A stretch of 64,000 nt of DNA from Fistulifera solaris. Lineage: Eukaryota > Bacillariophyta > Bacillariophyceae > Naviculales > Stauroneidaceae. A program made the translations under genes and the position numbers. The stretch covers positions 806,001-870,000 of the forward strand of contig AP026167.1 in assembly GCA_030295235.1 (NCBI GenBank), in the 5' to 3' direction. Below are positions 9,684 through 20,615 of this stretch, one piece after another. Each line of letters begins with the position of its first letter. Positions within the stretch are counted from its first letter, which is position 1. The notes under the pieces were generated by a model. It saw only the letters and a program-made list of their open reading frames with translations, did not search any database and was not told the DNA's origin.

Positions 9684-11180
9684 ATGCTGCGCAACAGCGC
9701 AAGTGTTCAGTCGCTTTCGGAGTCGGTGTGTGTTTACTCCTGCGTCTGTTTGCTTGTTCTGTCGCTTTGTATCATCCTTGTGCCTGCTTGCGTTGCGGGG
9801 CTTGTGTTGATGCGTTTCTGCGCTCGGACCGTCGCAGAAATTGCTCTTCTGGCGCTGAAGAGTCTTTGCTCGACCGTGTGGCTGTTGTTTGGTCGTCGTG
9901 CGGCTGTTTGCTTCGTTCTTCTTCACGCGAATAGCTGTGCGTATCGTGAAGACGTTCTCTTGGCAAAGAACACGGAGTTTCCAGTTCGTTTGGAGACTCC
10001 TCCACGTCTCACGATGTTTCGTCCTGTAGCTCCGGTACGTGAAGCTACGGGGAAACAATTTGATTTGAAGCGAAACCACCGTGTCGTTTTTCGTGTGTCT
10101 TTCGTCTTCATTTTCTTTCTTGTGGTGATTGGAGTTGTTGCTGCTTGTATTTGTGGAGGTGCCAGGTGGATCGGTGCTTCCGCAGCTGGCATGTATTTGT
10201 TGTTCGTTGAGCTTCGTCGGTCATCCGCAGCAACAACAGCAACTGATTTCGTGCGATTGGGGAATGTCGAGACATCCAGCTCTATCGATCTTGACCGCAT
10301 TCGTCTTTTGTGTGGTATTCGCAGTGTCTCCATGCAAAGTATGCAACAATCTGCCACAAAGCAAGAAGTCCGTTTGCTCGAAAATATGGACGAGGATGTC
10401 ATTGTTTCAAGCGGACGAGGCCGTCGTCGAGTTCGTTTTGCGTCGAAAGAGAATCGGGAGTCTTTCTTAATGATCGAGAATTGTTTGGACATGAGCGAGG
10501 ACGAGTTTCACGAGCGCTATTGGTCAAACGAGATCGTCAAGCAAAGGAGAGATGAAAGTTCAGAGGAGCGCGACTTTGACATCTTCCAAAGCCACGAGTT
10601 CTTTGACGAACGCTTATATCTCTTGTTTTCAGCCCAACCAAGCGTCATGCTCACGGAAGAAGTGTTCTTCCTAGACCACGAGGGAGAACGGCGCCATCCG
10701 GCGCACTGGAAGGGGTTTTGCACGAGAATTCGTCCGCATCTACAGAAGGACAGGGAAATACCTGGATTTCCATCTGTCGATGCATACGAGAACTATCTTC
10801 AGTTCTACGATAAGCTGTATCGTACTTGCATTACATGGTACGACAATAACTTGTGGCGAACGGTGGGTGTCCTAATACCCGAGAATGAGGGTTTGGAATC
10901 GGATAGCAATATCGTGGAGGATATGGAAGACGAAGGTGGAGCTTGTGATGCTGTAGCTCTTGCAGACGAAAGATTCTCAGTGCAGTTTGTGGTGGAGGAT
11001 TGTGAGGATATCACCATCCACTGTGATGTTCTAGAGGACAGTGGTGACTTTGGTGTAGTCCAGGAAACTGCAGTCAAAGGGCACGAAGTTGAGAGTATGG
11101 GCGAAGCTGCTGCGCCTGCTCCTAGCAAAATGAAGAAAATGAAAGCATTCGGTCCCTGTTTCCGCTCGCGTCCTTTTTGA
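9684..11180 (+). CDS. Array protein copy A: unrecognised, hydrophobic N-terminus plus RVxF motif and acidic C-terminus
   Basis: 498 residues from the ATG shared by all three copies. Hydrophobic stretches occur near residues 16-45 and around FIFFLVVIGVVAACIC, suggesting two or more membrane segments. The soluble part begins near RGRRRVRFASKEN, which carries an RVxF-type protein-phosphatase-1 docking pattern, followed by DMSEDEFHERYWSNE and a conserved-looking block with WKGFCTRIRPHLQ and ITWYDNNLWRTV. The tail is acidic, then basic. A later ATG at 10332 would give a 282-residue soluble protein, so the membrane part may be 5' UTR. Compared with copies B and C, a 2-bp insertion at the 5' end opens the frame upstream to 9549, and one missing T near 11176 ends the protein 13 residues early. 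Function unknown. Confidence 0.6.
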   Translation: MLRNSASVQSLSESVCVYSCVCLLVLSLCIILVPACVAGLVLMRFCARTVAEIALLALKSLCSTVWLLFGRRAAVCFVLLHANSCAYREDVLLAKNTEFPVRLETPPRLTMFRPVAPVREATGKQFDLKRNHRVVFRVSFVFIFFLVVIGVVAACICGGARWIGASAAGMYLLFVELRRSSAATTATDFVRLGNVETSSSIDLDRIRLLCGIRSVSMQSMQQSATKQEVRLLENMDEDVIVSSGRGRRRVRFASKENRESFLMIENCLDMSEDEFHERYWSNEIVKQRRDESSEERDFDIFQSHEFFDERLYLLFSAQPSVMLTEEVFFLDHEGERRHPAHWKGFCTRIRPHLQKDREIPGFPSVDAYENYLQFYDKLYRTCITWYDNNLWRTVGVLIPENEGLESDSNIVEDMEDEGGACDAVALADERFSVQFVVEDCEDITIHCDVLEDSGDFGVVQETAVKGHEVESMGEAAAPAPSKMKKMKAFGPCFRSRPF

Positions 11181-13293
11181 AGCGAAAATGCAAGGAGAAT
11201 GTTCGATATTCGAAGTAGTTTAGTTTAATTTTTATTATTGATCTTGGGGACAGAAAAGGCGAGGAGGCGAGATTGTCACGAAGAGCTGTAGGCTTTGAAA
11301 TCCCAAGTGCATTGAACTCGACGGCAGAGTATCTGGTAGGGACCGTGACAAGGTACGTTCACTCTCCAATCCGAAATCTTTTTTGTCTTTTACCTTTTTT
11401 AAAAACCAAACAATTGGCCGGGCGTGGCAAGCCAACTCTCGCACTGCGATGAAGTTAGGGCCCCGTGTCGCTCGTTAAGACGCCAGATGTGCCGTCTGCG
11501 GGTGTGATTCATGTGTTGAATCACTCGTAGCTCGGTGGCTTGGTGCAGTGAGACATGGTTCTTTCTTCTAGCTCCTCGTGTAAGAGTTGGGCTTTTCTTT
11601 TGATTCTAGGATCTGCGTTCTATCTATTTCTTTATAAGAAATACTAGACTGGATGTTTTGAAAAACATTCTTTTAGTTTCTAGTTTTCTGTATGTTTGTC
11701 TTGTTTGACGTCTGCATTATGACGACAGCGATAACTGTACAAGGCTATGCTATCCTGCTGCAACTTGGTACTATCGTTCAGCGCACGCCACCTTTCATTC
11801 TTCCTCCTGTACGATAGCCGTCCAACATAGCTCCAAGAATCCTAATGGACGATTCATGCCAAGGAAGACATTGAGAACCCATTCGATACCAGGACGGAGC
11901 TTCGTGTGACTACAACTCCGTGGCTACCATGATAAGACACGGAAAAAGATCAAAATACCCATCATCAGCAGCCCGGCAACTCGGGTCACTAATCAGGGTT
12001 CATCCACCGGTGCTTGTATCGTTGTCGAGATGACTGGCGTTGATTGCCATTGAGCACAACCATGTATACTGATCCCAGTCTCAGGCATTAATGACTTGTA
12101 TTAGGATTAGGGAGGTTTGTGTTATTCTCATATGCCGCAATATCTAGCTCTTGGTACTTGGTACCCACGCAAAGTGAAGCTTTCTCTTTCTCAATATTCT
12201 CTGTCTCGCGCCAAAGAGTCAGTCAGAAAAGGAAAAGGGTCGACACTCGCTCAAAATGCACGGCGGATTGATTTTGCTCAGCGATGGTTTAGCATGTCTC
12301 CCACAAGTCCGCGTTGCTAATAATCGTCTTCCTATCCTTCGCAAAAATCCCCGTTGAAATAACCAAAAAGACACGTCATTGCAACATCTGCTCCACGATG
12401 GCCATAGTAGGTAGCTGGATCAAGAAATGGCAGGAGCAATCTTCCCTCTGTTTTGACGAAAAACCTTTACTTCCGCCCTAAATATCACACTGGTAACTCA
12501 TAAGCGGCACCTCGTTGTTAGCTGACTGAAACCACAATGACAACGTTCCGCTATCGAAGGCAGTGAACTGATCACAAGGGAAATTACGCCACGCCTGCCG
12601 CCAAACATGCACCTAAATAAAACTCCCATGCCGTGAATAAAAAGCGACCCATCAAAAAAGTGCAGAAAAGTGCATCATCTCGTCGCGATTTGCAGCAAAC
12701 TTCAATGTCACACCATCCAAGTTTGTGAAATGTCATGGTCATCGTCCTTGTCCTCGTCCTCGTCATCGATGGCACTAACATGATGACTGCTAGGCGGCGT
12801 ATCGGGATGCATTGTTTCATTCGGATTGCCGGAAGATTGTTGATGTTGCCCTCTTCTTTGTTTGAGTAAGGAATGAGGAAAAGATAATCGGCCAGCAACC
12901 AGCATAGCAGCGGCCCGGTCCCTTTCCAAGCAATTTCCGGAAGAGGCAAGCGACACGAAAACAAGCAAGTCGCGTCAGCTTTGCAACGAAAATAGCCATA
13001 CTCGTCAGCATCAAAGCAAATAGACTCTTATGACAGAGCGCAATCTCTCGCGTCGCGGCAAACGGTGCTAAATACACACAATCGTCAAGCGTCGTTACGA
13101 GAATGAATAAATGGTGAGGGTTGCCGAAACGAGTTGAGTCACCCTTTCTTGCTACAAGCTGCAGAGACAAGAGTGAAATAATGAAAGGACTAGGACAAGA
13201 AGCAGAGGCATTACAACAACGATAAAAGGGATGCGAAACTTGCAATACAACGATGAGTACGACGGCATGACAATGACAACGGAGATGCGGAGG

Positions 13294-13294
<1 letters not shown>

Positions 13295-13360
<66 letters not shown>
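13295..13360. repeat. (ATC)22 microsatellite at the unit A/B junction
   Basis: 22 uninterrupted ATC triplets. The same site has 7 triplets at the B/C junction and 2 in the diverged left shoulder. The 45-bp difference accounts for the difference in unit length (4,262 versus 4,217 bp). Poly-His and poly-Met frames across it are artefacts. Confidence 0.97.
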
Positions 13361-13943
13361 GGACGTGCAGCGTTTATACGAAGAAAATTATACCGGTACC
13401 AGTACAGTACCAGCTAAAGCCAACTAGAGGGACATACCTGGCGACGGCGACGGCGACCAAACCATCGCCTTAGCATAAAATGAGCACTCAAACAACACCT
13501 ATAGTACCTGGTATCGTAAACGAATGAAAGAGGACAAAATACTTTGTAATGACGATAAGCGGATCACTACGTTTTGCGTTTTTTTCCTTCAAAACAGACC
13601 GGGGGCCGTATGTTATACCGTATAGGCCTGTCGCCTACAGTTTCGATGTATACATAATTTGTACATATTCTTCTAGACTTCCTCTGTCGTAGCCCTCTAC
13701 GTACGAAATGTACCACGGGCAACGGCCCGCAGCTGCTGGCCCCTCTCGTCGCCTCTTCCGGTGGGCACTTTTTTCTTACCTCGTCGTATGAAACAGAGTC
13801 CTGAAACAAAATGATAAGCATTATCAAAACAAACAAAACTTTCGCGAGCTTCGTGCTCTTTACTTGCATCCTTTCGTCTCCTGTCGGCCGGATTGGCTGT
13901 TTCTTCGCTCCGGCGGAGATTCAGTTTGCTCTGGAGATTGAGT

Positions 13944-15479
13944 ATGCTGCGCAACAGCGCAAGTGTTCAGTCGCTTTCGGAGTCGGTGTGTGTTTACTCC
14001 TGCGTCTGTTTGCTTGTTCTGTCGCTTTGTATCATCCTTGTGCCTGCTTGCGTTGCGGGGCTTGTGTTGATGCGTTTCTGCGCTCGGACCGTCGCAGAAA
14101 TTGCTCTTCTGGCGCTGAAGAGTCTTTGCTCGACCGTGTGGCTGTTGTTTGGTCGTCGTGCGGCTGTTTGCTTCGTTCTTCTTCACGCGAATAGCTGTGC
14201 GTATCGTGAAGACGTTCTCTTGGCAAAGAACACGGAGTTTCCAGTTCGTTTGGAGACTCCTCCACGTCTCACGATGTTTCGTCCTGTAGCTCCGGTACGT
14301 GAAGCTACGGGGAAACAATTTGATTTGAAGCGAAACCACCGTGTCGTTTTTCGTGTGTCTTTCGTCTTCATTTTCTTTCTTGTGGTGATTGGAGTTGTTG
14401 CTGCTTGTATTTGTGGAGGTGCCAGGTGGATCGGTGCTTCCGCAGCTGGCATGTATTTGTTGTTCGTTGAGCTTCGTCGGTCATCCGCAGCAACAACAGC
14501 AACTGATTTCGTGCGATTGGGGAATGTCGAGACATCCAGCTCTATCGATCTTGACCGCATTCGTCTTTTGTGTGGTATTCGCAGTGTCTCCATGCAAAGT
14601 ATGCAACAATCTGCCACAAAGCAAGAAGTCCGTTTGCTCGAAAATATGGACGAGGATGTCATTGTTTCAAGCGGACGAGGCCGTCGTCGAGTTCGTTTTG
14701 CGTCGAAAGAGAATCGGGAGTCTTTCTTAATGATCGAGAATTGTTTGGACATGAGCGAGGACGAGTTTCACGAGCGCTATTGGTCAAACGAGATCGTCAA
14801 GCAAAGGAGAGATGAAAGTTCAGAGGAGCGCGACTTTGACATCTTCCAAAGCCACGAGTTCTTTGACGAACGCTTATATCTCTTGTTTTCAGCCCAACCA
14901 AGCGTCATGCTCACGGAAGAAGTGTTCTTCCTAGACCACGAGGGAGAACGGCGCCATCCGGCGCACTGGAAGGGGTTTTGCACGAGAATTCGTCCGCATC
15001 TACAGAAGGACAGGGAAATACCTGGATTTCCATCTGTCGATGCATACGAGAACTATCTTCAGTTCTACGATAAGCTGTATCGTACTTGCATTACATGGTA
15101 CGACAATAACTTGTGGCGAACGGTGGGTGTCCTAATACCCGAGAATGAGGGTTTGGAATCGGATAGCAATATCGTGGAGGATATGGAAGACGAAGGTGGA
15201 GCTTGTGATGCTGTAGCTCTTGCAGACGAAAGATTCTCAGTGCAGTTTGTGGTGGAGGATTGTGAGGATATCACCATCCACTGTGATGTTCTAGAGGACA
15301 GTGGTGACTTTGGTGTAGTCCAGGAAACTGCAGTCAAAGGGCACGAAGTTGAGAGTATGGGCGAAGCTGCTGCGCCTGCTCCTAGCAAAATGAAGAAAAT
15401 GAAAGCATTCGGTCCCTGTTTCCGCTCGCGTCCTTTTTTGAAGCGAAAATGCAAGGAGAATGTTCGATATTCGAAGTAG
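13944..15479 (+). CDS. Array protein copy B: unrecognised RVxF protein
   Basis: 511 residues, identical to copy A over the shared part. It extends 13 residues further at the C-terminus, ending in a basic LKRKCKENVRYSK because of a T6 rather than T5 run. Copies B and C agree on this end, so it is probably ancestral. The same alternative internal ATG exists at 14592 (RVxF-containing soluble form). The upstream 2-bp insertion seen in copy A is absent, so the frame cannot extend to the earlier ATG at 13811. Minus-strand frames across the gene are shadows, repeated identically in every unit. Confidence 0.65.
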   Translation: MLRNSASVQSLSESVCVYSCVCLLVLSLCIILVPACVAGLVLMRFCARTVAEIALLALKSLCSTVWLLFGRRAAVCFVLLHANSCAYREDVLLAKNTEFPVRLETPPRLTMFRPVAPVREATGKQFDLKRNHRVVFRVSFVFIFFLVVIGVVAACICGGARWIGASAAGMYLLFVELRRSSAATTATDFVRLGNVETSSSIDLDRIRLLCGIRSVSMQSMQQSATKQEVRLLENMDEDVIVSSGRGRRRVRFASKENRESFLMIENCLDMSEDEFHERYWSNEIVKQRRDESSEERDFDIFQSHEFFDERLYLLFSAQPSVMLTEEVFFLDHEGERRHPAHWKGFCTRIRPHLQKDREIPGFPSVDAYENYLQFYDKLYRTCITWYDNNLWRTVGVLIPENEGLESDSNIVEDMEDEGGACDAVALADERFSVQFVVEDCEDITIHCDVLEDSGDFGVVQETAVKGHEVESMGEAAAPAPSKMKKMKAFGPCFRSRPFLKRKCKENVRYSK

Positions 15480-17556
15480 TTTAGTTTAATTTTTATTATT
15501 GATCTTGGGGACAGAAAAGGCGAGGAGGCGAGATTGTCACGAAGAGCTGTAGGCTTTGAAATCCCAAGTGCATTGAACTCGACGGCAGAGTATCTGGTAG
15601 GGACCGTGACAAGGTACGTTCACTCTCCAATCCGAAATCTTTTTGTCTTTTACCTTTTTTAAAAACCAAACAATTGGCCGGGCGTGGCAAGCCAACTCTC
15701 GCACTGCGATGAAGTTAGGGCCCCGTGTCGCTCGTTAAGACGCCAGATGTGCCGTCTGCGGGTGTGATTCATGTGTTGAATCACTCGTAGCTCGGTGGCT
15801 TGGTGCAGTGAGACATGGTTCTTTCTTCTAGCTCCTCGTGTAAGAGTTGGGCTTTTCTTTTGATTCTAGGATCTGCGTTCTATCTATTTCTTTATAAGAA
15901 ATACTAGACTGGATGTTTTGAAAAACATTCTTTTTAGTTTCTAGTTTTCTGTATGTTTGTCTTGTTTGACGTCTGCATTATGACGACAGCGATAACTGTA
16001 CAAGGCTATGCTATCCTGCTGCAACTTGGTACTATCGTTCAGCGCACGCCACCTTTCATTCTTCCTCCTGTACGATAGCCGTCCAACATAGCTCCAAGAA
16101 TCCTAATGGACGATTCATGCCAAGGAAGACATTGAGAACCCATTCGATACCAGGACGGAGCTTCGTGTGACTACAACTCCGTGGCTACCATGATAAGACA
16201 CGGAAAAAGATCAAAATACCCATCATCAGCAGCCCGGCAACTCGGGTCACTAATCAGGGTTCATCCACCGGTGCTTGTATCGTTGTCGAGATGACTGGCG
16301 TTGATTGCCATTGAGCACAACCATGTATACTGATCCCAGTCTCAGGCATTAATGACTTGTATTAGGATTAGGGAGGTTTGTGTTATTCTCATATGCCGCA
16401 ATATCTAGCTCTTGGTACTTGGTACCCACGCAAAGTGAAGCTTTCTCTTTCTCAATATTCTCTGTCTCGCGCCAAAGAGTCAGTCAGAAAAGGAAAAGGG
16501 TCGACACTCGCTCAAAATGCACGGCGGATTGATTTTGCTCAGCGATGGTTTAGCATGTCTCCCACAAGTCCGCGTTGCTAATAATCGTCTTCCTATCCTT
16601 CGCAAAAATCCCCGTTGAAATAACCAAAAAGACACGTCATTGCAACATCTGCTCCACGATGGCCATAGTAGGTAGCTGGATCAAGAAATGGCAGGAGCAA
16701 TCTTCCCTCTGTTTTGACGAAAAAACCTTTACTTCCGCCCTAAATATCACACTGGTAACTCATAAGCGGCACCTCGTTGTTAGCTGACTGAAACCACAAT
16801 GACAACGTTCCGCTATCGAAGGCAGTGAACTGATCACAAGGGAAATTACGCCACGCCTGCCGCCAAACATGCACCTAAATAAAACTCCCATGCCGTGAAT
16901 AAAAAGCGACCCATCAAAAAAGTGCAGAAAAGTGCATCATCTCGTCGCGATTTGCAGCAAACTTCAATGTCACACCATCCAAGTTTGTGAAATGTCATGG
17001 TCATCGTCCTTGTCCTCGTCCTCGTCATCGATGGCACTAACATGATGACTGCTAGGCGGCGTATCGGGATGCATTGTTTCATTCGGATTGCCGGAAGATT
17101 GTTGATGTTGCCCTCTTCTTTGTTTGAGTAAGGAATGAGGAAAAGATAATCGGCCAGCAACCAGCATAGCAGCGGCCCGGTCCCTTCCCAAGCAATTTCC
17201 GGAAGAGGCAAGCGACACGAAAACAAGCAAGTCGCGTCAGCTTTGCAACGAAAATAGCCATACTCGTCAGCATCAAAGCAAATAGACTCTTATGACAGAG
17301 CGCAATCTCTCGCGTCGCGGCAAACGGTGCTAAATACACACAATCGTCAAGCGTCGTTACGAGAATGAATAAATGGTGAGGGTTGCCAAAACGAGTTGAG
17401 TCACCCTTTCTTGCTACAAGCTGCAGAGACAAGAGTGAAATAATGAAAGGACTAGGACAAGAAGCAGAGGCATTACAACAACGATAAAAGGGATGCGAAA
17501 CTTGCAATACAACGATGAGTACGACGGCATGACAATGACAACGGAGATGCGGAGGA

Positions 17557-17577
17557 ATCATCATCATCATCATCATC
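17557..17577. repeat. (ATC)7 microsatellite at the unit B/C junction
   Basis: Seven ATC triplets at the position where the unit A/B junction has 22. This shows recent length change at one site within the array. Confidence 0.95.
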
Positions 17578-17729
17578 GGACGTGCAGCGTTTATACGAAG
17601 AAAATTATACCGGTACCAGTACAGTACCAGCTAAAGCCAACTAGAGGGACATACCTGGCGACGGCGACGGCGACCAAACCATCGCCTTAGCATAAAATGA
17701 GCACTCAAACAACACCTATAGTACCTGGT

Positions 17730-20177
17730 ATCGTAAACGAATGAAAGAGGACAAAATACTTTGTAATGACGATAAGCGGATCACTACGTTTTGCGTTTTT
17801 TCCTTCAAAACAGACCGGGGGCCGTATGTTATACCGTATAGGCCTGTCGCCTACAGTTTCGATGTATACATAATTTGTACATATTCTTCTAGACTTCCTC
17901 TGTCGTAGCCTTCTACGTACGAAATGTACCACGGGCAACGGCCCGCAGCTGCTGGCCCCTCTCGTCGCCTCTTCCGGTGGGCACTTTTTTCTTACCTCGT
18001 CGTATGAAACAGAGTCCTGAAACAAAATGATAAGCATTATCAAAACAAACAAAACTTTCGCGAGCTTCGTGCTCTTTACTTGCATCCTTTCGTCTCCTGT
18101 CGGCCGGATTGGCTGTTTCTTCGCTCCGGCGGAGATTCAGTTTGCTCTGGAGATTGAGTATGCTGCGCAACAGCGCAAGTGTTCAGTCGCTTTCGGAGTC
18201 GGTGTGTGTTTACTCCTGCGTCTGTTTGCTTGTTCTGTCGCTTTGTATCATCCTTGTGCCTGCTTGCGTTGCGGGGCTTGTGTTGATGCGTTTCTGCGCT
18301 CGGACCGTCGCAGAAATTGCTCTTCTGGCGCTGAAGAGTCTTTGCTCGACCGTGTGGCTGTTGTTTGGTCGTCGTGCGGCTGTTTGCTTCGTTCTTCTTC
18401 ACGCGAATAGCTGTGCGTATCGTGAAGACGTTCTCTTGGCAAAGAACACGGAGTTTCCAGTTCGTTTGGAGACTCCTCCACGTCTCACGATGTTTCGTCC
18501 TGTAGCTCCGGTACGTGAAGCTACGGGGAAACAATTTGATTTGAAGCGAAACCACCGTGTCGTTTTTCGTGTGTCTTTCGTCTTCATTTTCTTTCTTGTG
18601 GTGATTGGAGTTGTTGCTGCTTGTATTTGTGGAGGTGCCAGGTGGATCGGTGCTTCCGCAGCTGGCATGTATTTGTTGTTCGTTGAGCTTCGTCGGTCAT
18701 CCGCAGCAACAACAGCAACTGATTTCGTGCGATTGGGGAATGTCGAGACATCCAGCTCTATCGATCTTGACCGCATTCGTCTTTTGTGTGGTATTCGCAG
18801 TGTCTCCATGCAAAGTATGCAACAATCTGCCACAAAGCAAGAAGTCCGTTTGCTCGAAAATATGGACGAGGATGTCATTGTTTCAAGCGGACGAGGCCGT
18901 CGTCGAGTTCGTTTTGCGTCGAAAGAGAATCGGGAGTCTTTCTTAATGATCGAGAATTGTTTGGACATGAGCGAGGACGAGTTTCACGAGCGCTATTGGT
19001 CAAACGAGATCGTCAAGCAAAGGAGAGATGAAAGTTCAGAGGAGCGCGACTTTGACATCTTCCAAAGCCACGAGTTCTTTGACGAACGCTTATATCTCTT
19101 GTTTTCAGCCCAACCAAGCGTCATGCTCACGGAAGAAGTGTTCTTCCTAGACCACGAGGGAGAACGGCGCCATCCGGCGCACTGGAAGGGGTTTTGCACG
19201 AGAATTCGTCCGCATCTACAGAAGGACAGGGAAATACCTGGATTTCCATCTGTCGATGCATACGAGAACTATCTTCAGTTCTACGATAAGCTGTATCGTA
19301 CTTGCATTACATGGTACGACAATAACTTGTGGCGAACGGTGGGTGTCCTAATACCCGAGAATGAGGGTTTGGAATCGGATAGCAATATCGTGGAGGATAT
19401 GGAAGACGAAGGTGGAGCTTGTGATGCTGTAGCTCTTGCAGACGAAAGATTCTCAGTGCAGTTTGTGGTGGAGGATTGTGAGGATATCACCATCCACTGT
19501 GATGTTCTAGAGGACAGTGGTGACTTTGGTGTAGTCCAGGAAACTGCAGTCAAAGGGCACGAAGTTGAGAGTATGGGCGAAGCTGCTGCGCCTGCTCCTA
19601 GCAAAATGAAGAAAATGAAAGCATTCGGTCCCTGTTTCCGCTCGCGTCCTTTTTTGAAGCGAAAATGCAAGGAGAATGTTCGATATTCGAAGTAGTTTAG
19701 TTTAATTTTTATTATTGATCTTGGGGACAGAAAAGGCGAGGAGGCGAGATTGTCACGAAGAGCTGTAGGCTTTGAAATCCCAAGTGCATTGAACTCGACG
19801 GCAGAGTATCTGGTAGGGACCGTGACAAGGTACGTTCACTCTCCAATCCGAAATCTTTTTTGTCTTTTACCTTTTTTAAAAACCAAACAATTGGCCGGGC
19901 GTGGCAAGCCAACTCTCGCACTGCGATGAAGTTAGGGCCCCGTGTCGCTCGTTAAGACGCCAGATGTGCCGTCTGCGGGTGTGATTCATGTGTTGAATCA
20001 CTCGTAGCTCGGTGGCTTGGTGCAGTGAGACATGGTTCTTTCTTCTAGCTCCTCGTGTAAGAGTTGGGCTTTTCTTTTGATTCTAGGATCTGCGTTCTAT
20101 CTATTTCTTTATAAGAAATACTAGACTGGATGTTTTGAAAAACATTCTTTTTAGTTTCTAGTTTTCTGTATGTTTGT
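17730..20177 (+). repeat. Tandem array unit C (partial, 2,448 bp)
   Basis: Third unit, with the complete gene and about 480 bp of 3' flank. Identity to the other units stops abruptly after TTTTCTGTATGTTTGT at 20177; units A and B continue with CTTGTTTGACG. The right array boundary is therefore a sharp breakpoint, with unrelated DNA beyond it. Confidence 0.95.
18160..19695 (+). CDS. Array protein copy C: unrecognised RVxF protein
   Basis: 511 residues, reading the same as copy B from the shared ATG to the stop, including the long basic C-terminus. The promoter-proximal DNA differs from A and B by a single visible substitution near 17910 and one base in a T run. The truncated 3' flank of this unit is the main difference in context. 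The alternative internal ATG lies at 18808. As three near-identical genes in a row they may raise dosage of one transcript. Confidence 0.65.
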   Translation: MLRNSASVQSLSESVCVYSCVCLLVLSLCIILVPACVAGLVLMRFCARTVAEIALLALKSLCSTVWLLFGRRAAVCFVLLHANSCAYREDVLLAKNTEFPVRLETPPRLTMFRPVAPVREATGKQFDLKRNHRVVFRVSFVFIFFLVVIGVVAACICGGARWIGASAAGMYLLFVELRRSSAATTATDFVRLGNVETSSSIDLDRIRLLCGIRSVSMQSMQQSATKQEVRLLENMDEDVIVSSGRGRRRVRFASKENRESFLMIENCLDMSEDEFHERYWSNEIVKQRRDESSEERDFDIFQSHEFFDERLYLLFSAQPSVMLTEEVFFLDHEGERRHPAHWKGFCTRIRPHLQKDREIPGFPSVDAYENYLQFYDKLYRTCITWYDNNLWRTVGVLIPENEGLESDSNIVEDMEDEGGACDAVALADERFSVQFVVEDCEDITIHCDVLEDSGDFGVVQETAVKGHEVESMGEAAAPAPSKMKKMKAFGPCFRSRPFLKRKCKENVRYSK

Positions 20178-20615
20178 ACTACATTGATCGCAGCGTTGCT
20201 AAAAATATCGCCCCTTCCACACAAAGATTGATCGAAACAATTCAAGTCAAACACAGTAATCCATGATCCGAGAGCAATGGCAGTGGACCCAAAGTAATGA
20301 GTTATGACCTTTCCACGGCTTACTTTGCTTTGTACGAAGATCTTGCATTTTCCCAATGCGGGCACTTTCTACCGCTTTCTATGTAAACCAATCATACTGT
20401 TCTGTTTTTCGTTGACGTCCCTGACATATGGTTTCACTAGCCAGTTAGTTCTCGACTCAACAGCACTTTCTCGTCCCGCTTTGGCTTGTGCGCACGATTT
20501 ATATGGTCTCCGATGCCCAGGTCAATCCACGTTCATGAGCATTTGTTCCATTGCTGTGGCTGGTCGTTCTATTGAGCCCAGGTGTTCGCCGCCACTAAAA
20601 TTTTCACCGAAACTC
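20178..20615. other. Intergenic spacer right of the array
   Basis: Unique DNA between the array breakpoint and the last exon of the oxygenase gene. Frames here (20045-20365 minus, 20304-20627 plus) have no supporting features; the second overlaps a real exon on the other strand. Confidence 0.5.

Larger units (their letters stand above)
9251..13512 (+). repeat. Tandem array unit A (4,262 bp)
   Basis: First full unit, from ATCGTAAACGAATGAAAG to the same sequence 4,262 bp later. It holds one long plus-strand gene (9684-11180) and about 2.3 kb of 3' flank. Unit A and unit B differ by a handful of single-base changes and short indels across coding and non-coding DNA, so duplication is very recent or the copies are being homogenised. 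The flank (about 11220-13290) contains no convincing gene. A minus-strand frame 12708-12968 ending in an acidic tail (DDEDEDKDDDHD) is the only candidate and is left uncalled. The unit ends with a long ATC microsatellite. Confidence 0.95.
13513..17729 (+). repeat. Tandem array unit B (4,217 bp)
   Basis: Second full unit, almost identical to unit A over its whole length. It contains the intact-looking gene 13944-15479 and the same gene-poor 3' flank. Visible differences from A are isolated substitutions (for example near 17182 and 17388), homopolymer length changes and the shorter ATC tract. Confidence 0.95.

Noticed and set aside
9435-10492. Minus-strand open frames across the array gene (and identical ones in the other units)
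   Set aside because: They lie antisense to the long plus-strand gene, lack domains or signals, and repeat only because the unit repeats.
11510-11600. TAGCTCGGTGG-like tRNA A box in the 3' flank of the array unit
   Set aside because: No GGTTCGANNCC B box or acceptor stem follows at the right spacing, so not called as a tRNA.
12817-13473. Poly-Met and poly-His frames at the unit A/B junction
   Set aside because: Both are products of the ATC microsatellite; the other sequence in them shows no protein pattern.
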